Shown piece after piece: positions 1-11,665 of a stretch of DNA of 64,000 nucleotides. The notes under the pieces were generated by a model. That model was given only the letters and a program-made list of their open reading frames with translations, ran no database searches and was not told the DNA's origin. A program made the position numbers and the translations under genes. Source of the stretch: Dama dama (Eukaryota; Chordata; Mammalia; Artiodactyla; Cervidae); assembly GCF_033118175.1 (NCBI RefSeq), contig NC_083704.1:52168501-52232500 (forward strand), given 5' to 3'. How positions within the stretch are numbered: position 1 is the first letter of the stretch; the number at the start of each line of letters is the position of its first letter.

Positions 1-261
1 TATCTAGCTGTTATAAAGAGTTGTTATTTTGCTCAGATGAAGTTACAATTTATAAAGAAAATAGCTTATAAATTGGAAACACTTTAATAGTAATAATTAT
101 CCTTTTGTTGATTGAAAAAAATTTCCCTAAACACTCAGTGAACCTTTAATGAAGAAAGCAATCATTTTTCCCTATTTGCATTAAAACCCTCTGGATTTTT
201 CTCCCTCAAACCACTCTTCCTTTAGGCTGTTTTTTCTCCAAGTAGCAATTTCATCCTTTCT
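1..261. other. 5' intron, no feature recognised
   Basis: AT-rich sequence without an identifiable repeat, exon or conserved motif. Confidence 0.6.
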
Positions 262-262
262 A

Positions 263-468
263 GGGGCTTTCCTGGTAGTTCAGCTGGTAAAGAATCTGCC
301 TGCAATGCAGGAGACCCCAGTTCGATTCCTGGGTCCAGAAGATCCGCTGGAGAAGGGCATGGCAACCGACTCTAATATTCTTACCTGGAGAATCCTCATG
401 GACAGAGGAGTCTGGCGGTCTACAGTCCATGGGGTAGCAGAGTCAGACATGACTGAGTGACCAAGTAC
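263..468 (+). mobile_element. Bov-tA SINE
   Basis: tRNA-Glu-derived head with A box (TAGTTCAGCTGGTAAAG) and B box (GTTCGATTC), fused to the Bov-A body, ending GAGTCAGACATGACTGAGTG. Confidence 0.92.
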
Positions 469-679
469 AACATTGCTTAGACCAAAGACTTAGGTGTCAG
501 GCTAGATAATGCTCTTTCTCTCATACCCTACATCCAGTCTCTCATTTACTCTTCTCAATGTTTTTGCTGCTCCTTACCTGGAGTTAGCCACCAACACCTC
601 TCACCTGGTTTATTCCAGCGTCCTTTAAATTGGTCTTCCTGCTTCTGCTTTTGCCCTTTTACAGTCTCTTTTCAACATA

Positions 680-893
680 GCTTTCCTGGTAGCTGAGACA
701 GTAAAGAGTCTGCTTGCAGTGTGGGAGACCCAGGTTCGGTCCCTGGGTTGGGAAGATCCCCTGGAGAAGGAAATGGCAACCCACTCCAGTATTCTTGCCT
801 GGAAAATCCCTTGGATGGAGGAGCCTGGCAGGCCACAGTCCATGGGGTCGCAAAGAGTCAGACACAACTGAGTGACTTCACTTCACTTCATTC
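680..893 (+). mobile_element. Bov-tA SINE
   Basis: Head CTTTCCTGGTAGCTGAGACA, body GGAGAAGGAAATGGCAACCC, tail CACTTCACTTCATTCAAC. A C14 run follows at 912-925. Confidence 0.93.
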
Positions 894-911
894 AACATCG
901 CTGCAGAATAA

Positions 912-925
912 CCCCCCCCCCCCCC
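912..925 (+). repeat. C14 homopolymer
   Basis: Fourteen consecutive C just after the SINE tail, in otherwise AT-rich intron. Confidence 0.9.
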
Positions 926-954
926 TCGCAAAGGTCAAACTCTGTCTCTCTACT

Positions 955-1437
955 TAAAATCTTCCAGTGACTTCCCCCAAACTAAAACCTTCACATCAGT
1001 CTGCAAGTGTATATGTAATCTGGCTCCCTGGTACCTTTCTAAACTCGTCTCCTAGCATCCCAGCCTTGATCACTGTGCTGCAACAGCATTGACCTTAGGT
1101 GTCCTGCACAAGGTCTCACTGAGGGTCTTTGCAGTTATCTTTTTCCTGCTTGGAATGTTCTTCCCCAGGTACCCACTTCCTCCCTTTACTCAGATGTAGG
1201 CTCATGTCACCTCATAACTGAGATCTTAATCACCTTTTTGAAAGTAGTACTCTCTGTCCTTTCTTGCTTCATTTTCCTCCTAACATTTTGTTCAGTATAC
1301 TATACCCTTTGTTTTTCTCTCTCCCCACTCAGGACTGGGAGATTCATGAGGGCAGGGTTCCCCCTGAATCTGTTTATTTACTTAAAACAATATGTGGCAG
1401 GTGGTATGCACTCAGTAAATATTGATTGATTAATTGA
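955..1437 (+). mobile_element. L2 LINE 3' fragment
   Basis: L2 hallmarks in order: TTGGAATGTTCTTCCCCAGG, CTCATGTCACCTCA, CATGAGGGCAGGGTT and CTCAGTAAATATTGATTGAT. Confidence 0.8.
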
Positions 1438-1484
1438 GAAAGCAATTCCATGGCAGTTTGTTGTATCTCTACTGCTGATTTATA

Positions 1485-1676
1485 GAAGTGAAAGTCGCTC
1501 AGTCTTGTCTAACTGTGTGACCCCATGGGTCGTAACCTACCAGGTTCCTCTGCCCATGGAATTCTCCAGGCAGGAATACTGGAGTGGGTTGCCATCCCTT
1601 CTCCAGGGGGTCTTCGTGACCCAGGGATGGAATCCAGGTCTCCCACATTGCAGGCAGATTCTTTACCAACTGAGTT
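1485..1676 (-). mobile_element. Bov-tA SINE
   Basis: Reverse-complement Bov-tA: AAAGTCGCTCAGTCTTGTCT, then GAATACTGGAGTGGGTTGCC, then tRNA head CAGATTCTTTACCAACTGAG. Confidence 0.92.
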
Positions 1677-1679
1677 GTG

Positions 1680-1752
1680 TGAAAGTGAAAGGTGCTCAGT
1701 TGTGTCTGACTCTTTGCAACCCCATGCACCATACAGTCCATGGGATTATGGG
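1680..1752 (-). mobile_element. Bov-A 3' fragment (5' truncated)
   Basis: Only the SINE 3' end is present (GGTGCTCAGTTGTGTCTGAC to CAGTCCATGG), directly abutting the preceding Bov-tA. Confidence 0.8.
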
Positions 1753-1759
1753 TTTGCTT

Positions 1760-2190
1760 ATTCAGTACATTGCATATAAATAGAAGCAGACAGTGTATGG
1801 CCTTTTGTGTTTGACTTCTTTCACTTGGCACAGTATTTTCTAGGATATCTGTGCTGTAATATCAGTACTTTGTTCCTTTTTGTGGCCAAATAAAATCTTC
1901 CATTGTGTTAGGTAGCTCACATTTTATGCATCCATTCATCAACTGGTGGACATTTGGGTTGTTTCAGCCTTTTGGCATTATGCAGAATGCTGCTGTGTAC
2001 ATTCATATACAAGCTTTGGTGTAGACATATGTTTTTAGTCCTGTTTGGTATATACCAAGGAGTGGAATTGCTGGGTCTCATGGTAAATCTATATTTAACA
2101 TTTTCAAAAACTGCCCAACAGTTTTCTAAAGGAATTGCACCATTTTACATTCCCACCAGCATTACCTGTATGTTCTACTACCCCCACCCC
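1760..2190 (-). mobile_element. L1 3' region fragment
   Basis: Antisense mammalian L1 3' sequence: TTCACTTGGCACAG, CATCCATTCATCAACTGGTG, GAGTGGAATTGCTGGGTC, ACATTCCCACCAGC. Confidence 0.8.
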
Positions 2191-2329
2191 AGAGGAGGAG
2201 GGTTGTGGTAAATACCATGGTTCCCTAAGAAATAGGTGGGCGACAGTCACAGAGGAGCCTGGGAGTGTGGCAGACAGTGTGAAGTGGGTGCCTGTCCTGC
2301 TCCTCCTCTCCTCTTGTTTGCTTTTATAG

Positions 2330-2700
2330 CCTCTCCTCCCCTGGCTTCCTGGCTAGTCTTAGAACACAGCTCACATGCCCTTGTTCTGAGGTCTTTGTTC
2401 TGGGTTTTCCCTCTGCCTGTCAGACTCTCCTTCCATTTGTCCTTCAGGTCTTTGTCCATTGCTACCTTTTCGGTGATGCCCCACCTCCACCCTGTGTAAC
2501 TTTAGCCTGTGGGTCTCCCCTGCCCAGCTCTGTCACTTACCATATTTAGAAAAAGTACTGTACTTTTTATCCTTCCCAGTAAAACATACGCGTCATGAGG
2601 GCAGGGATTTTGGCAGTGTTCTTCACTGATGGATCCCTAATATTTTGATAGGGCTTCACACACAGGTAGGTTTCTGGTAAACATTTGTTGAAAGAACGAA
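2330..2700 (+). mobile_element. L2 LINE 3' fragment
   Basis: Weak L2 match: CCTTCAGGTCTTTGTCCA, GTGATGCCCCACCTCCACCC, CATGAGGGCAGGGATTTTGG, ACATTTGTTGAAAGAA. Confidence 0.65.
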
Positions 2701-4689
2701 TAACTTTTCATTATCAGTAAATGCATTTTTTTCTTAAAAATTTAAGTCATAGAATTACATATATATATATATTCGTAGAAAATTTATTCAATGCAGATAA
2801 ATCACAACTTTCCTTTTATCCTGTTCCTGAATCTCACTTTCATAGAAGTAACCACTGGTAGTCATTTGGATGTGATCTTCCAGATCATTTTAAGGGTATC
2901 TGTATATATATAAAGAAATATATATATTATAGAAATATGTAGTTTTGAATTTGAGTATGTTTCATAAATGTGCACACACACACCAAAACTGCTGTCTACA
3001 CTCAAAACCTTTTTATCACTCCTAACATAAACTCTGTACCTGTTAAACTAGCTCGTTCTTTTTAACTCTCATCTTACAGATTTGCCCTAATTTACTGATT
3101 GATACTGAGGTTTCCAATTTTTCCTTAGTTACAGACATTGTTGAAGCATGCAATTAGACTTTTACACTTCATACCCGTAGGGGTGTTTTCTCTGTTTATG
3201 CCCTGAAAGTGAGAACAGTTTAATCTCTTTCTTTGAAATTGTTATACTACTTTTTGCGGAGGGTGTGGGGGGTGTGGGGCATAGTTTTCTGAAATAGATA
3301 TTGGAAATTGAATTGCTCAGAAATAGAGAATGCAAGTTAAATTTTTTGATGGAATAAAATTCTTTAAAAGAGTCATATCCATTTGTGCTCTGTAACTGGT
3401 GATAGCAGCATTCATATCTTTGCCCTTCTGTGAGTGAAAAATGCCTCATTTTAGCTGTTGATGTTAAACATTTTATATGCTTATAAGTCATTTCCATGTC
3501 TTTTATAAACCTCCTGTTTGTATCTATTTCACCCCTGTAAGGGTTGTTCTTTCATCTTTATTGATTTATAGGTATTTTCTATAATTACGGCTATTAATTT
3601 TTTGTCTATTATTTATAGAGCAGATAATATTTTCTTCTAGTCTCTAATTTGGCTTTGGAAGTGTTTTATGGTATCTTTTTGCTAATCAGAAGTTTTAAAT
3701 GTTTATGTACTCAAATATCCATTTTATAGCTTCCTTGATTAAGGAAGTCTGTACCAAGGTTATAACCATATTCTCTGTGTTTTGCTTTTAATTTGTTTGG
3801 AGTCTTTAATTTTCATGTTTTGCTCTTTTAATTCACCTGGGATTTATTTTTGTTGCAGCATGAAGTAAGGGTCTAATTTTTTTCTTCCCAAAATGAATAG
3901 CCTTTTCTTTATTAGTTTGTTCATCCTTTCACAATTGATACGGGATGCCATTGTATCACAAAGTATTCTCTCATATAAATGGATCTATTTCTCAACAGTC
4001 TATTTTATTGACGTATTTGTCTTTTCTTGCACTAATACCACACTATTTTAATATTTTGATAGAAGGAACTAGCTTTGTCATATATCATCTTTTACAAAAA
4101 TGTAGCTGGATTGTACATTTCCTCTTCTAGATGCATTTAAAAATTAGCTCATCAAGGTGAATAAAATACGTTGTTGGTATTTTAATTGGGAAGGAAAACT
4201 TTTCTCTAACACAGTTTTAATTTGGTCAGGTAGTAATAGATTGTATGCTTATGCCATATTTTACTTAAAAATTTCTCGTTGTTAGACCAAAATAACCCTT
4301 TTAAAATATTACCTGGTAATTTGACTTTTTAAAAGATTGAGGTATAATTGACATAACATTGTATTAAGCCAAGGTATATAAAACTGTGATTTTTATATAT
4401 ATATATATATATATACATATACAGTGCAAAATATATATTGCAAAAATGATTTAATTGTATATGTTCATATGTATACACTATATCTTCTTCATCTCTCCAT
4501 AGACACTTAGGTTGCTTCCATATCTTAGCTATTATAAATAATGCTGCAATGAATGTAGGGTATAAGATATCTTTTTGAGTTAGTGTTTTCATTTTTTTTC
4601 ACTTCACATACCCAGAACTGGAATTCCTGGATCATGTGGTAGTTCTGTTTTTCAATTTTTGAGGAAACTACATATTATTTTCAGACTGT
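2701..4689 (-). mobile_element. L1 fragments (old), interrupted at right by BovB
   Basis: Antisense L1 from about 3480: CTAATCAGAAGTTTTAAATG, GCATGAAGTAAGGGTCTAA, CACTAATACCACACTATTTT, then at 4500-4680 GCAATGAATGTAGGG and GGAATTCCTGGATCATGTGG. 2701-3480 is only tentatively L1. The L1 resumes after the BovB block at about 7698. Confidence 0.65.
4394..4421 (+). repeat. (TA)n microsatellite
   Basis: About 12 TA dinucleotides within L1-derived sequence. Confidence 0.9.
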
Positions 4690-7342
4690 GCCTTGTTGTT
4701 CAGTTGTATCCAACTCTTTGCGACCCCATGGACTGCAGCGAGCCAGGCTTCCCTGTCCATCACCGTCTCCTGGAAGCTTGCTCAAACTCATGTCCATTGA
4801 ATCGGTGATTCCATCCAACCATCTCACCCTCCATTGTCCCCTTCTTCTGCCTCCAATCTTTCAAAGCATCAGGGTCTTTTCCAGTGAGTCAGTTCTTCGC
4901 ATCAGACAAAGTATTGGAGTTTGAGCTTTAGCATCACTCCATCCAGTGAATAATCAGGACTGATTTCCTTGAGGACTGACTGGTTGGATCTCCTTGCTAT
5001 CTAAGGGATTCCTAAGAGTCTTCTCCAACACCACAGTTCAAAAACATCAGTTCTTCAGCTTTCAGGCTTCTCTACGGTCAAACTCTCACATCCACATGTG
5101 ACTACTGGAAAAACCATAGCTTTGACTAGGTGGACCTTTCTTGGCAAAATAATGTCTCTACTTTTTAATATGCTGTCTAGATTGGTCATAGCTTTTCTTC
5201 CTAGGAGCAAGCGTCTTTTAATTTCATGGCTGCAGTCACTGTCTGCAGTGACTTTGGAGCCCAAGAAAATAAAATCTGTCATTGTTTCTGTTGTTTCCCC
5301 GTCTCCTTGCCATGAAGTGATGGGACTGGATGCCATGATCTTAGTTTTCTGAATGTTAAGCTTTAAGCCAACTTTTTCACTCTCCTCTTTCACTTTCATC
5401 AAGAGGCTCTTTAGTTCTTCTTCACTTTCTGCTATTAGGGTGGTGTCATATGCATATCTGAGGTTGTTGATATTTCTCCTGGCAATCTTGATTCCAGTTT
5501 CTGCATCATCCAGCCCAGCATTTCGCATGATGTGCTCTGCATATAAGTCAAATAAACAGAGTGACAATATATAGCCTTGACATACTCCTTTCCCAATTTG
5601 CAACCCATTCGCTGTTCCATGTCCAGATCTAACTGTTGCTTCTTGACCTGCGTACAGGTTTCTTAGGAGACAGGTAAAGTGGTCTGGTATTCCCATCTCT
5701 TTTAGAATTTTCCACATTTTGTTGTGATCCACACAGTCAAAGGCTTTAGCATAGTCAATGAAGCAGAAATAGAGGTTTTTCCAGAATTCTCTTACTTTTT
5801 CTGTGACCCAGCGGATGTTGGCAATTTGATATCTGGTTCTTCTGCCTTTTCTAAATCCAGCTTGAATATCTGGAAGTTCTTGGTTCACGTACTGTTGAAG
5901 CCTAGCTTGAAGAATTTTGAGCATTACTTTGCTAGCATGTGAGATGAGTGCAGTTGTGCGGTAGTTTGAACATTCTTTGGCATTGCCTTTCTTTGGGATT
6001 GGAATGAAAACTGACCTTTTCCAGTCTTGTGGCCACTGCTGAGTTTTTCAAATTTGCTGGCATATTGAGTGCACTTTCACAGCATCATCTTTTAGGATTT
6101 GATATAACTCAACTGGAATTCTATCACCACCACTAGCTTTGTAGTAGTGCTTCCTAAGGCCCACTTGACCTCTTACTTCAGGATGTCTGGCTCTAGGTGA
6201 GTGATCACACCATCATGGTTATCTGGGTCATTAAGATCTTTTTTGTATAGTTCTTCTGTACATTCTTGCCATCTCTTCTTAATATCTTCTGCTTCTGCGT
6301 TAGGTCCATACCATTTGTGTCCTTTATTGTGCTCATCTTTTCATGAAATGTTCCTTTGATATCTCTGATTTTTTTGAAGAAATCTCTAGTCTTTCCCATT
6401 CTATTGTTTTCCTCTATTTCTTTGCTTTGTTTAGTTAGGAAGGCTTTCTTATCTCTCCTTGCTCTTTGGAATTCTGCATTCAGATGGGTATATCTTTCCT
6501 TTTTTCCTTTGCCTTTTGCTTCTCTCCTTTCCTCAGCTGTTTGTAAGGCCTCCTCAGACAACCAGTTTACCTTTTTGCATTTCTTCTTCTTGGGGATTGT
6601 TTTGATCACCACCTCCTGTAGAGTGTTATGAACCTCCATCCATAGTTCTTCATGCACTCTATTAGATCTAATCCCTTGAATCTATTTGTCACTTCCACTA
6701 TATAATCATAAGGGATTTGATTTAAGTCATACCTGAATTGTCTAGTGGCTTTCCCTATTTTCTTCAATGTAAGTTTGAATTTAGCAATAAGGAGTTCATG
6801 ATCTGAGCCACAGTCAGCTCCCAGTCTTATTTTTGCTGACTGTATAGAGTTTCTGCATCTTTGGCTGCAAAGAATATGATCAGTCTGATTTCGGTATTGA
6901 CTATCTGGTGAGGTCCATGTGTAGAGTCTTCTCTTGTGTTGTCGGAAGAGGGTGTTTGCCATGACCAGTGCATTCTCTTGGCAAAACTGTGTTAGCCTTT
7001 GCCCTGCTTTGTTTTGTACTCTAAGACCAAACTTACCCATTATTCCAGGTGTCTCTTGACTTCCTACTTTTGCTTTCTAGTCCCCTATGATGAAAAGGAC
7101 ACCTTTTTTGGTGTTAGTTCTAGAAGGTCTTGTAGGTCTTTATAGAACCATTCAACTTCAGCTTCTTCAGCATTAGTGGTTGGGGCATAGACTTGGATTA
7201 CTGTGATATTGAATGGTTTGTCTTGGAAACAGAGATCATTCTGTCATTTTTGAGGTTGCTCCCAAGTACTGCATTTCAGACTCTTCTGTTGACTATGAGG
7301 GCTACTTTGTTTCTTTTAAGGGATTCTTGCCCATACCATGCC
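4690..7342 (-). mobile_element. BovB (RTE-clade) LINE, 2.65 kb
   Basis: The 3' end is at left (TTGTTGTTCAGTTGTATCCA, then GACTGCAGCGAGCCAGGCTT). The body reads leftwards through reverse transcriptase into endonuclease sequence at right. It is slightly 5'-truncated relative to the roughly 3.2 kb family length. It is inserted in antisense L1: L1 ends at TTTTCAGACTG and resumes at TATTCCCACCAG after 7700. Confidence 0.93.
5055..7040 (-). pseudogene. decayed BovB endonuclease/reverse transcriptase reading frames
   Basis: On the minus strand, 7040-6606 encodes part of the AP-like endonuclease, with QYRNQTDHILCSQRCRNSIQ and the SDHELL motif. 6657-6205 is the basic connector. 5924-5055 holds RT block A (FIDYAKAFDCVDHNK), GVCQGYILSLCLFDLYAEH, and the catalytic box, which reads YAYD where YADD is expected. 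The loss of one catalytic Asp and the breaks between the three frames show this copy is dead. Confidence 0.9.
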
Positions 7343-7697
7343 TCAGTTCAGTCAGTCAGTTCAGTGGCTCAGTCGTGTCCAACTTTTTGCGACCCCATGA
7401 ATCACAGCATGCCAGGCCTTCCTGTCCATCACCAACTCCCAGAGTTTACTCAAACTCATGCCCATCGAGTCGGTGATGCCATCCAGCCATCTCATCCTCT
7501 GTCATCCCCTTCTCCTCCTGCCCCTAATCCCTCCCAGCATCAGGGTCTTTTTCCAGTGAGTCAACTCTTCGCATGAGGTGGCCAAAGTATTGAAGTTTCA
7601 GCTTCAGCGTCAGTCCCTCCAGTGAACACCCAGTACTGATCTCCCTTAGGATGGACTGGTTGGATCTCCTTGCAGTCTTCTCCAACCACCAGTGTTT
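7343..7697 (-). mobile_element. second BovB 3' fragment
   Basis: Starts with the BovB 3' tail (CAGTTCAGTCAGTCAGTTCA) and runs to GGTTGGATCTCCTTGCAGTC. It abuts the 5' end of the larger BovB, in the same orientation. Confidence 0.88.
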
Positions 7698-8060
7698 ATT
7701 CCCACCAGTAATGCAAAGCAGTTTCCTGTCCTCCACATCTTTGCCAACACTTGTTATTTTTTTCTTTTTGATGATAGCCATTCCAATATGTATGCTTTGA
7801 GAGCTCACTGTGGTTTTGATACCCATTTCCTTAATGATGTGATGTTGCTCACCTTTTAAAAAAAGGGTATTCTTTAGAGTATTCTTTTCTCTTTTTATTA
7901 AACTTTTTATTTTCTGTTGATGTATAGTTGATTAGCAGTGTTGTTGTGATAGTTTCAGGGGGACAGCAAAGAGACTCAACCACACGTATAATGTGTATTC
8001 ATTCTCCCCTAAACTTTCTCCCATCCAGACTTCCACAGAACCTTAGGGCATTCCTGAGTT
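7698..8060 (-). mobile_element. L1 fragments (continuation plus ruminant L1 3' end)
   Basis: 7700-7860 continues the L1 interrupted by BovB (TTGCCAACACTTGTTAT). 7895-8060 matches a ruminant L1 3' end in antisense (GATGTATAGTTGATTAGCAG, GGGGGACAGCAAAGAGACTC). Confidence 0.65.
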
Positions 8061-10694
8061 GTGGCTTTTGTTGAAAGCTTTTACTGTTTTTGTAAATTAA
8101 TAAGTATTGATTTGTTCAACTAAGGTAGATATGCCCTGTGTTGTGTTTACATAGTCATGAAAAGTTAAGTTAGTGTCAAATTTAATTTAGATGATCTGAG
8201 TGGCTAAGATTTGTCAACTTAACAGACTTATTTTTATGTTCCTAGTTCAACATGTAGCAGTGGGTTAAAAACAACAATAACAAACAACTTAATGAAACAA
8301 TAGAAATTTTCTACTCCTGATAATCAAGTTACATTGACATTTGACAGATGTAAGTGTAATATTTAATTTACATAGCCTGTCAAATAGGATGTGCACAAGG
8401 TCAGAGAGTGAAGGTTAACCCTTGTGGGGAGTGAAAGACCAACTGAAATCTACACATGTGTGGGGGACAAAAATACAGTGACTCTACCACTAGCATCTAC
8501 TGTCAGGAGCAAGGTTAACTTTGCAAATCTGCCCCCAGTGGAGCATCTGATTTGCTGAATTGTTTGCATTTACCTTATTTACAGCATACTTGAAGTTATT
8601 ATTGACCTTCCATTTGTTGAGTTGAGGGAGAGGAGTGCAAATTCAAACATTTCAGTGGGAATTTTCTTTTTAACTGTCTGTTAAATATTTACTGAGTTAA
8701 AACATTTTCTTGCAGCCACCATACATAATAGGTCATATCTTCATAGTCACACTGAGTTTTGTCCTTCCAAAGTGCTTTAAAAGTTATGTCCAGCATGTTA
8801 AATCATTTGGCTGAGGACTTAAGCTATAGAAATCTCTCTGGCATTATTGTAACTTTTCTCTGTAATAAATATTCTTACTCAGTGTTTAATCTTAGCCTTG
8901 AAAATCAAGTGCTTTATCGTGGAGCCGAGTAGTATAAAGGGAAGGGGAAACATCATGTAGCTGTTTGTTGTTCAGATGACTTTTAGATCTTTTAAAAGTT
9001 CTGTTTAAAAGTAAGTATCCCATGGCATGATGTATCACTAAAAATGAAATAGTTAAATTCAGTTTTATTCTGCCTGGGTTTTGTTGTTTCCTTTGTGTGC
9101 CTGTGTATGTTTGACTTCAGAGCTTGTTTTGTACAGTTAATTTTTCTTTTTAAAATTGTTATTTATATTTCTTAGAGGTGTTTCATATTTTAGAATAGCT
9201 ATACTTTGGCTTCGGTCTCTTTTATTAGAATCTCCTGTAATAGGCTCCTGTTTAGCTCACTGAAATAATTTTAAATAAGATGAACAAGATCCAGATCAGT
9301 TAGTTCATGAGAGCTTATTTACATAAATAGCTCTTAATGTATTCTGGTCACCACAAGAGGAGTTCTAATGCCAAAATCAGTAATAAAGGCAATAAAACAA
9401 TTTAACATGAATAGGAAATAAATAAAAGGAAATAAATGAAAAGTGAATTAAATTTTTACAGTTTTCAAGCTCCTGGATAATTTACTTTTTTTTTTCCCCT
9501 CACTGCATGAAAAGACAGCAGACTAGCAATAAAGAGAAGGACCTGCCAGATGTTCTACAGCGAAAGTCTTCATCACTTTATTTTTCTTGATCCTATTAAG
9601 ACTATGAACTGACTGTTTATTGTTTAAAAATCTAAGCAATGTTGTAAGATTGAAAAAGTCTCAGCCCTTTTTCACAACTTAGCATGGTGACAGATGGTAA
9701 CTGGTCTTATTGCAATGATTGTTTCATATTGTAAAAAAAATTGAATTACTAAACCTGAAACTTACCTAATACTGTATGTTAATTATAACTCAATTTTTAA
9801 AAATTTATATTCTTAGTTTCACCTGTGTAAGACTTGCATTTCCGCCAACTCGTATCTTTTTGGCTCTGAAGATTTATTTATAATAATTATTATTATTGCA
9901 CTATGGGGCTCACTGCACAAAATATGGCGGTGTATTTTAAGAGTTGATGAGTGCAGGCAGTGGGTGCTATCTGCAAAATCTTATAAACCAACAGAAAATT
10001 TTGTCGTATCAGACCCGTGATGAAGTTTCAAGACTATATGTTGAGATGACCACTAAATTATTGCCATAGGAATAATAAATAATAATATATTATAAGTAAT
10101 AATAATAATAAACCTATCAACTGCATAACATTAACTCAGCATTTACTATGTAACTCTCTGGTAAATGTTCTTCATGGTTTATCCTACTTATCTTGTCAGC
10201 TGGTGAGGTAGGTGCAATACTGTTAATCCCCACTTTAATAAGTGTTATCATTGGCACAAATAAGGCATTTGTTGAAAGTCACATAGCCAAGTAAACAATG
10301 GACACAAGATTTTAAAAAGTTAATATAAATTATCCTTCACTTGCTTTTTTTTCACTGAGTGTAAAGATGGCATTCCCATATGCTTTTATAAATCTACCTA
10401 TATTCTTCTAATGGATACAGAGTATTTCCTAGTGTACATGTTTCATAATATGTGTAGCCATCTCATCCACATTTGATGAATGTGGTTTCTGGTTTCTCAC
10501 TGTTACAGATAATAATATTAAGGAGATTGGACATATTTTTGTAAGTTTTTTAACTCTGATTTTTAATGTGAGTTAATTACTTAATTATTAATATTTTGCC
10601 CATTTTTCTTTTTTTCTTGTTGAATTATAGGATCTTGTATTAATTAATCCATTATCTTACATATTGCTAATATTTTCACCTATCTCAACTGTCC
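8061..10694. other. 5' intron, mostly unassigned
   Basis: No exon or confident repeat recognised. 9725-9805 resembles an L1 3' end (CTGAAACTTACCTAATACTG). Short AAT-rich stretches lie at 9885-9897 and 10075-10110. Confidence 0.5.
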
Positions 10695-10880
10695 TTTTTA
10701 TTGAATATTAATTGACATAACATTATATTAGTCAGACACATAGCATAATGATTTGACATTTGTATACATTGTGAATGATTGCTGCAGTAAATCTATTTAA
10801 CATCTGTCACCAAACATAGAAAAAATTTTTTTCTTGTAATGAGAACTTTTCAGAACTACTGTCTTACTGTGAATTTTGTT
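10695..10880 (-). mobile_element. L1 3' fragment
   Basis: Antisense L1: AATTGACATAACATTATATT, CATAATGATTTGACATTTGT, TTAACATCTGTCACCAAA. Confidence 0.6.
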
Positions 10881-11056
10881 TATGGTGTCTTTGCCATGTA
10901 GAAATTTGATACTTTTATGTTTTCGTTGTTTCCTTTTTGTCCTTTTATGTTTTGTCTCCTTTATGGTTTCTCTCTTTGGGTCCAGAGTGATTTTTCTTTT
11001 TTTTTCGGAGTGACCTTTTTTAAAACAAATTTGATCTGTTTAAAACAGATTTAAAA

Positions 11057-11376
11057 AGGGCTTCCCTGATAGCTCGGTTGGTAAAGAATCCACCTGCAAT
11101 GCAGGAGACCCCAGTTCGATTTCTGAGTCGGAAAGACCCGCTGGAGAAGGAATAGGCTACCCACTCCAGTATTCTTGGGCTTCCCTTGTGGCTCAGCTCG
11201 TAAAGAATCTTGCCTGCAATGCGGAGGACCTGAGTTCAGTTGGATCCCTGGGTCTGGAAGATCCCCTGGAGGAGGGCATGGCAATGCATTCCATGATAAT
11301 TCCATGGACAGAGGAGCCTGGCAGGCTACATCCATAGGATCGCAAAGAGTCGGACAATACTGGTGACTGAGCACGC
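11057..11376 (+). mobile_element. Bov-tA SINE with duplicated tRNA half
   Basis: A first tRNA head (GGCTTCCCTGATAGCTCGGT) and short Bov-A piece ending CAGTATTCTT, then a second head (GGGCTTCCCTTGTGGCTCAG) and a complete Bov-A body. The same architecture recurs at 63631-63946. Confidence 0.9.
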
Positions 11377-11444
11377 ACACACTGCTTAATTAAAGAAGCC
11401 CTTGGTTGCGTCTCATTGAGAGGTAGTGTATCATACAGTGCTTG

Positions 11445-11665
11445 AGGAAATAGAGTATGGATGTTTTGCTAGGTTTGAAACCTGGTTTTCCTTCTTGCTG
11501 TAGGACACTTCTGTAGGACACTGGCAGGTAGTCCTTGTTCTGAGCTTGTTTCCTCATGGTGGTTAAGGTTACCTTGTCCAGTTGTTGAGACTGTTAAATG
11601 GCTTAGTATGTGTAGGTGCTTCGGATAGTACCCACACATGGTAAATCCTCAGTAAATATCATGGG
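11445..11665 (+). mobile_element. MIR SINE
   Basis: Matches the MIR 3' half: GTTTGAAACCTGGTTTTCC, TTGTTTCCTCATGGTGGTTA, then the AAATCCTCAGTAAATATCAT tail. Diverged. Confidence 0.55.

Noticed and set aside
263..335. tRNA gene calls at Bov-tA or CHR SINE heads
   Set aside because: The A and B boxes are present, but these are SINE promoters with degenerate cloverleafs, not tRNA genes.
625..957. Overlapping open frames of 68-80 residues on both strands
   Set aside because: They lie in a Bov-tA SINE. The same CDPMD-, LPGSS- and GVAKSQT-like peptides recur at every SINE copy in the window, so they are translations of the repeat.
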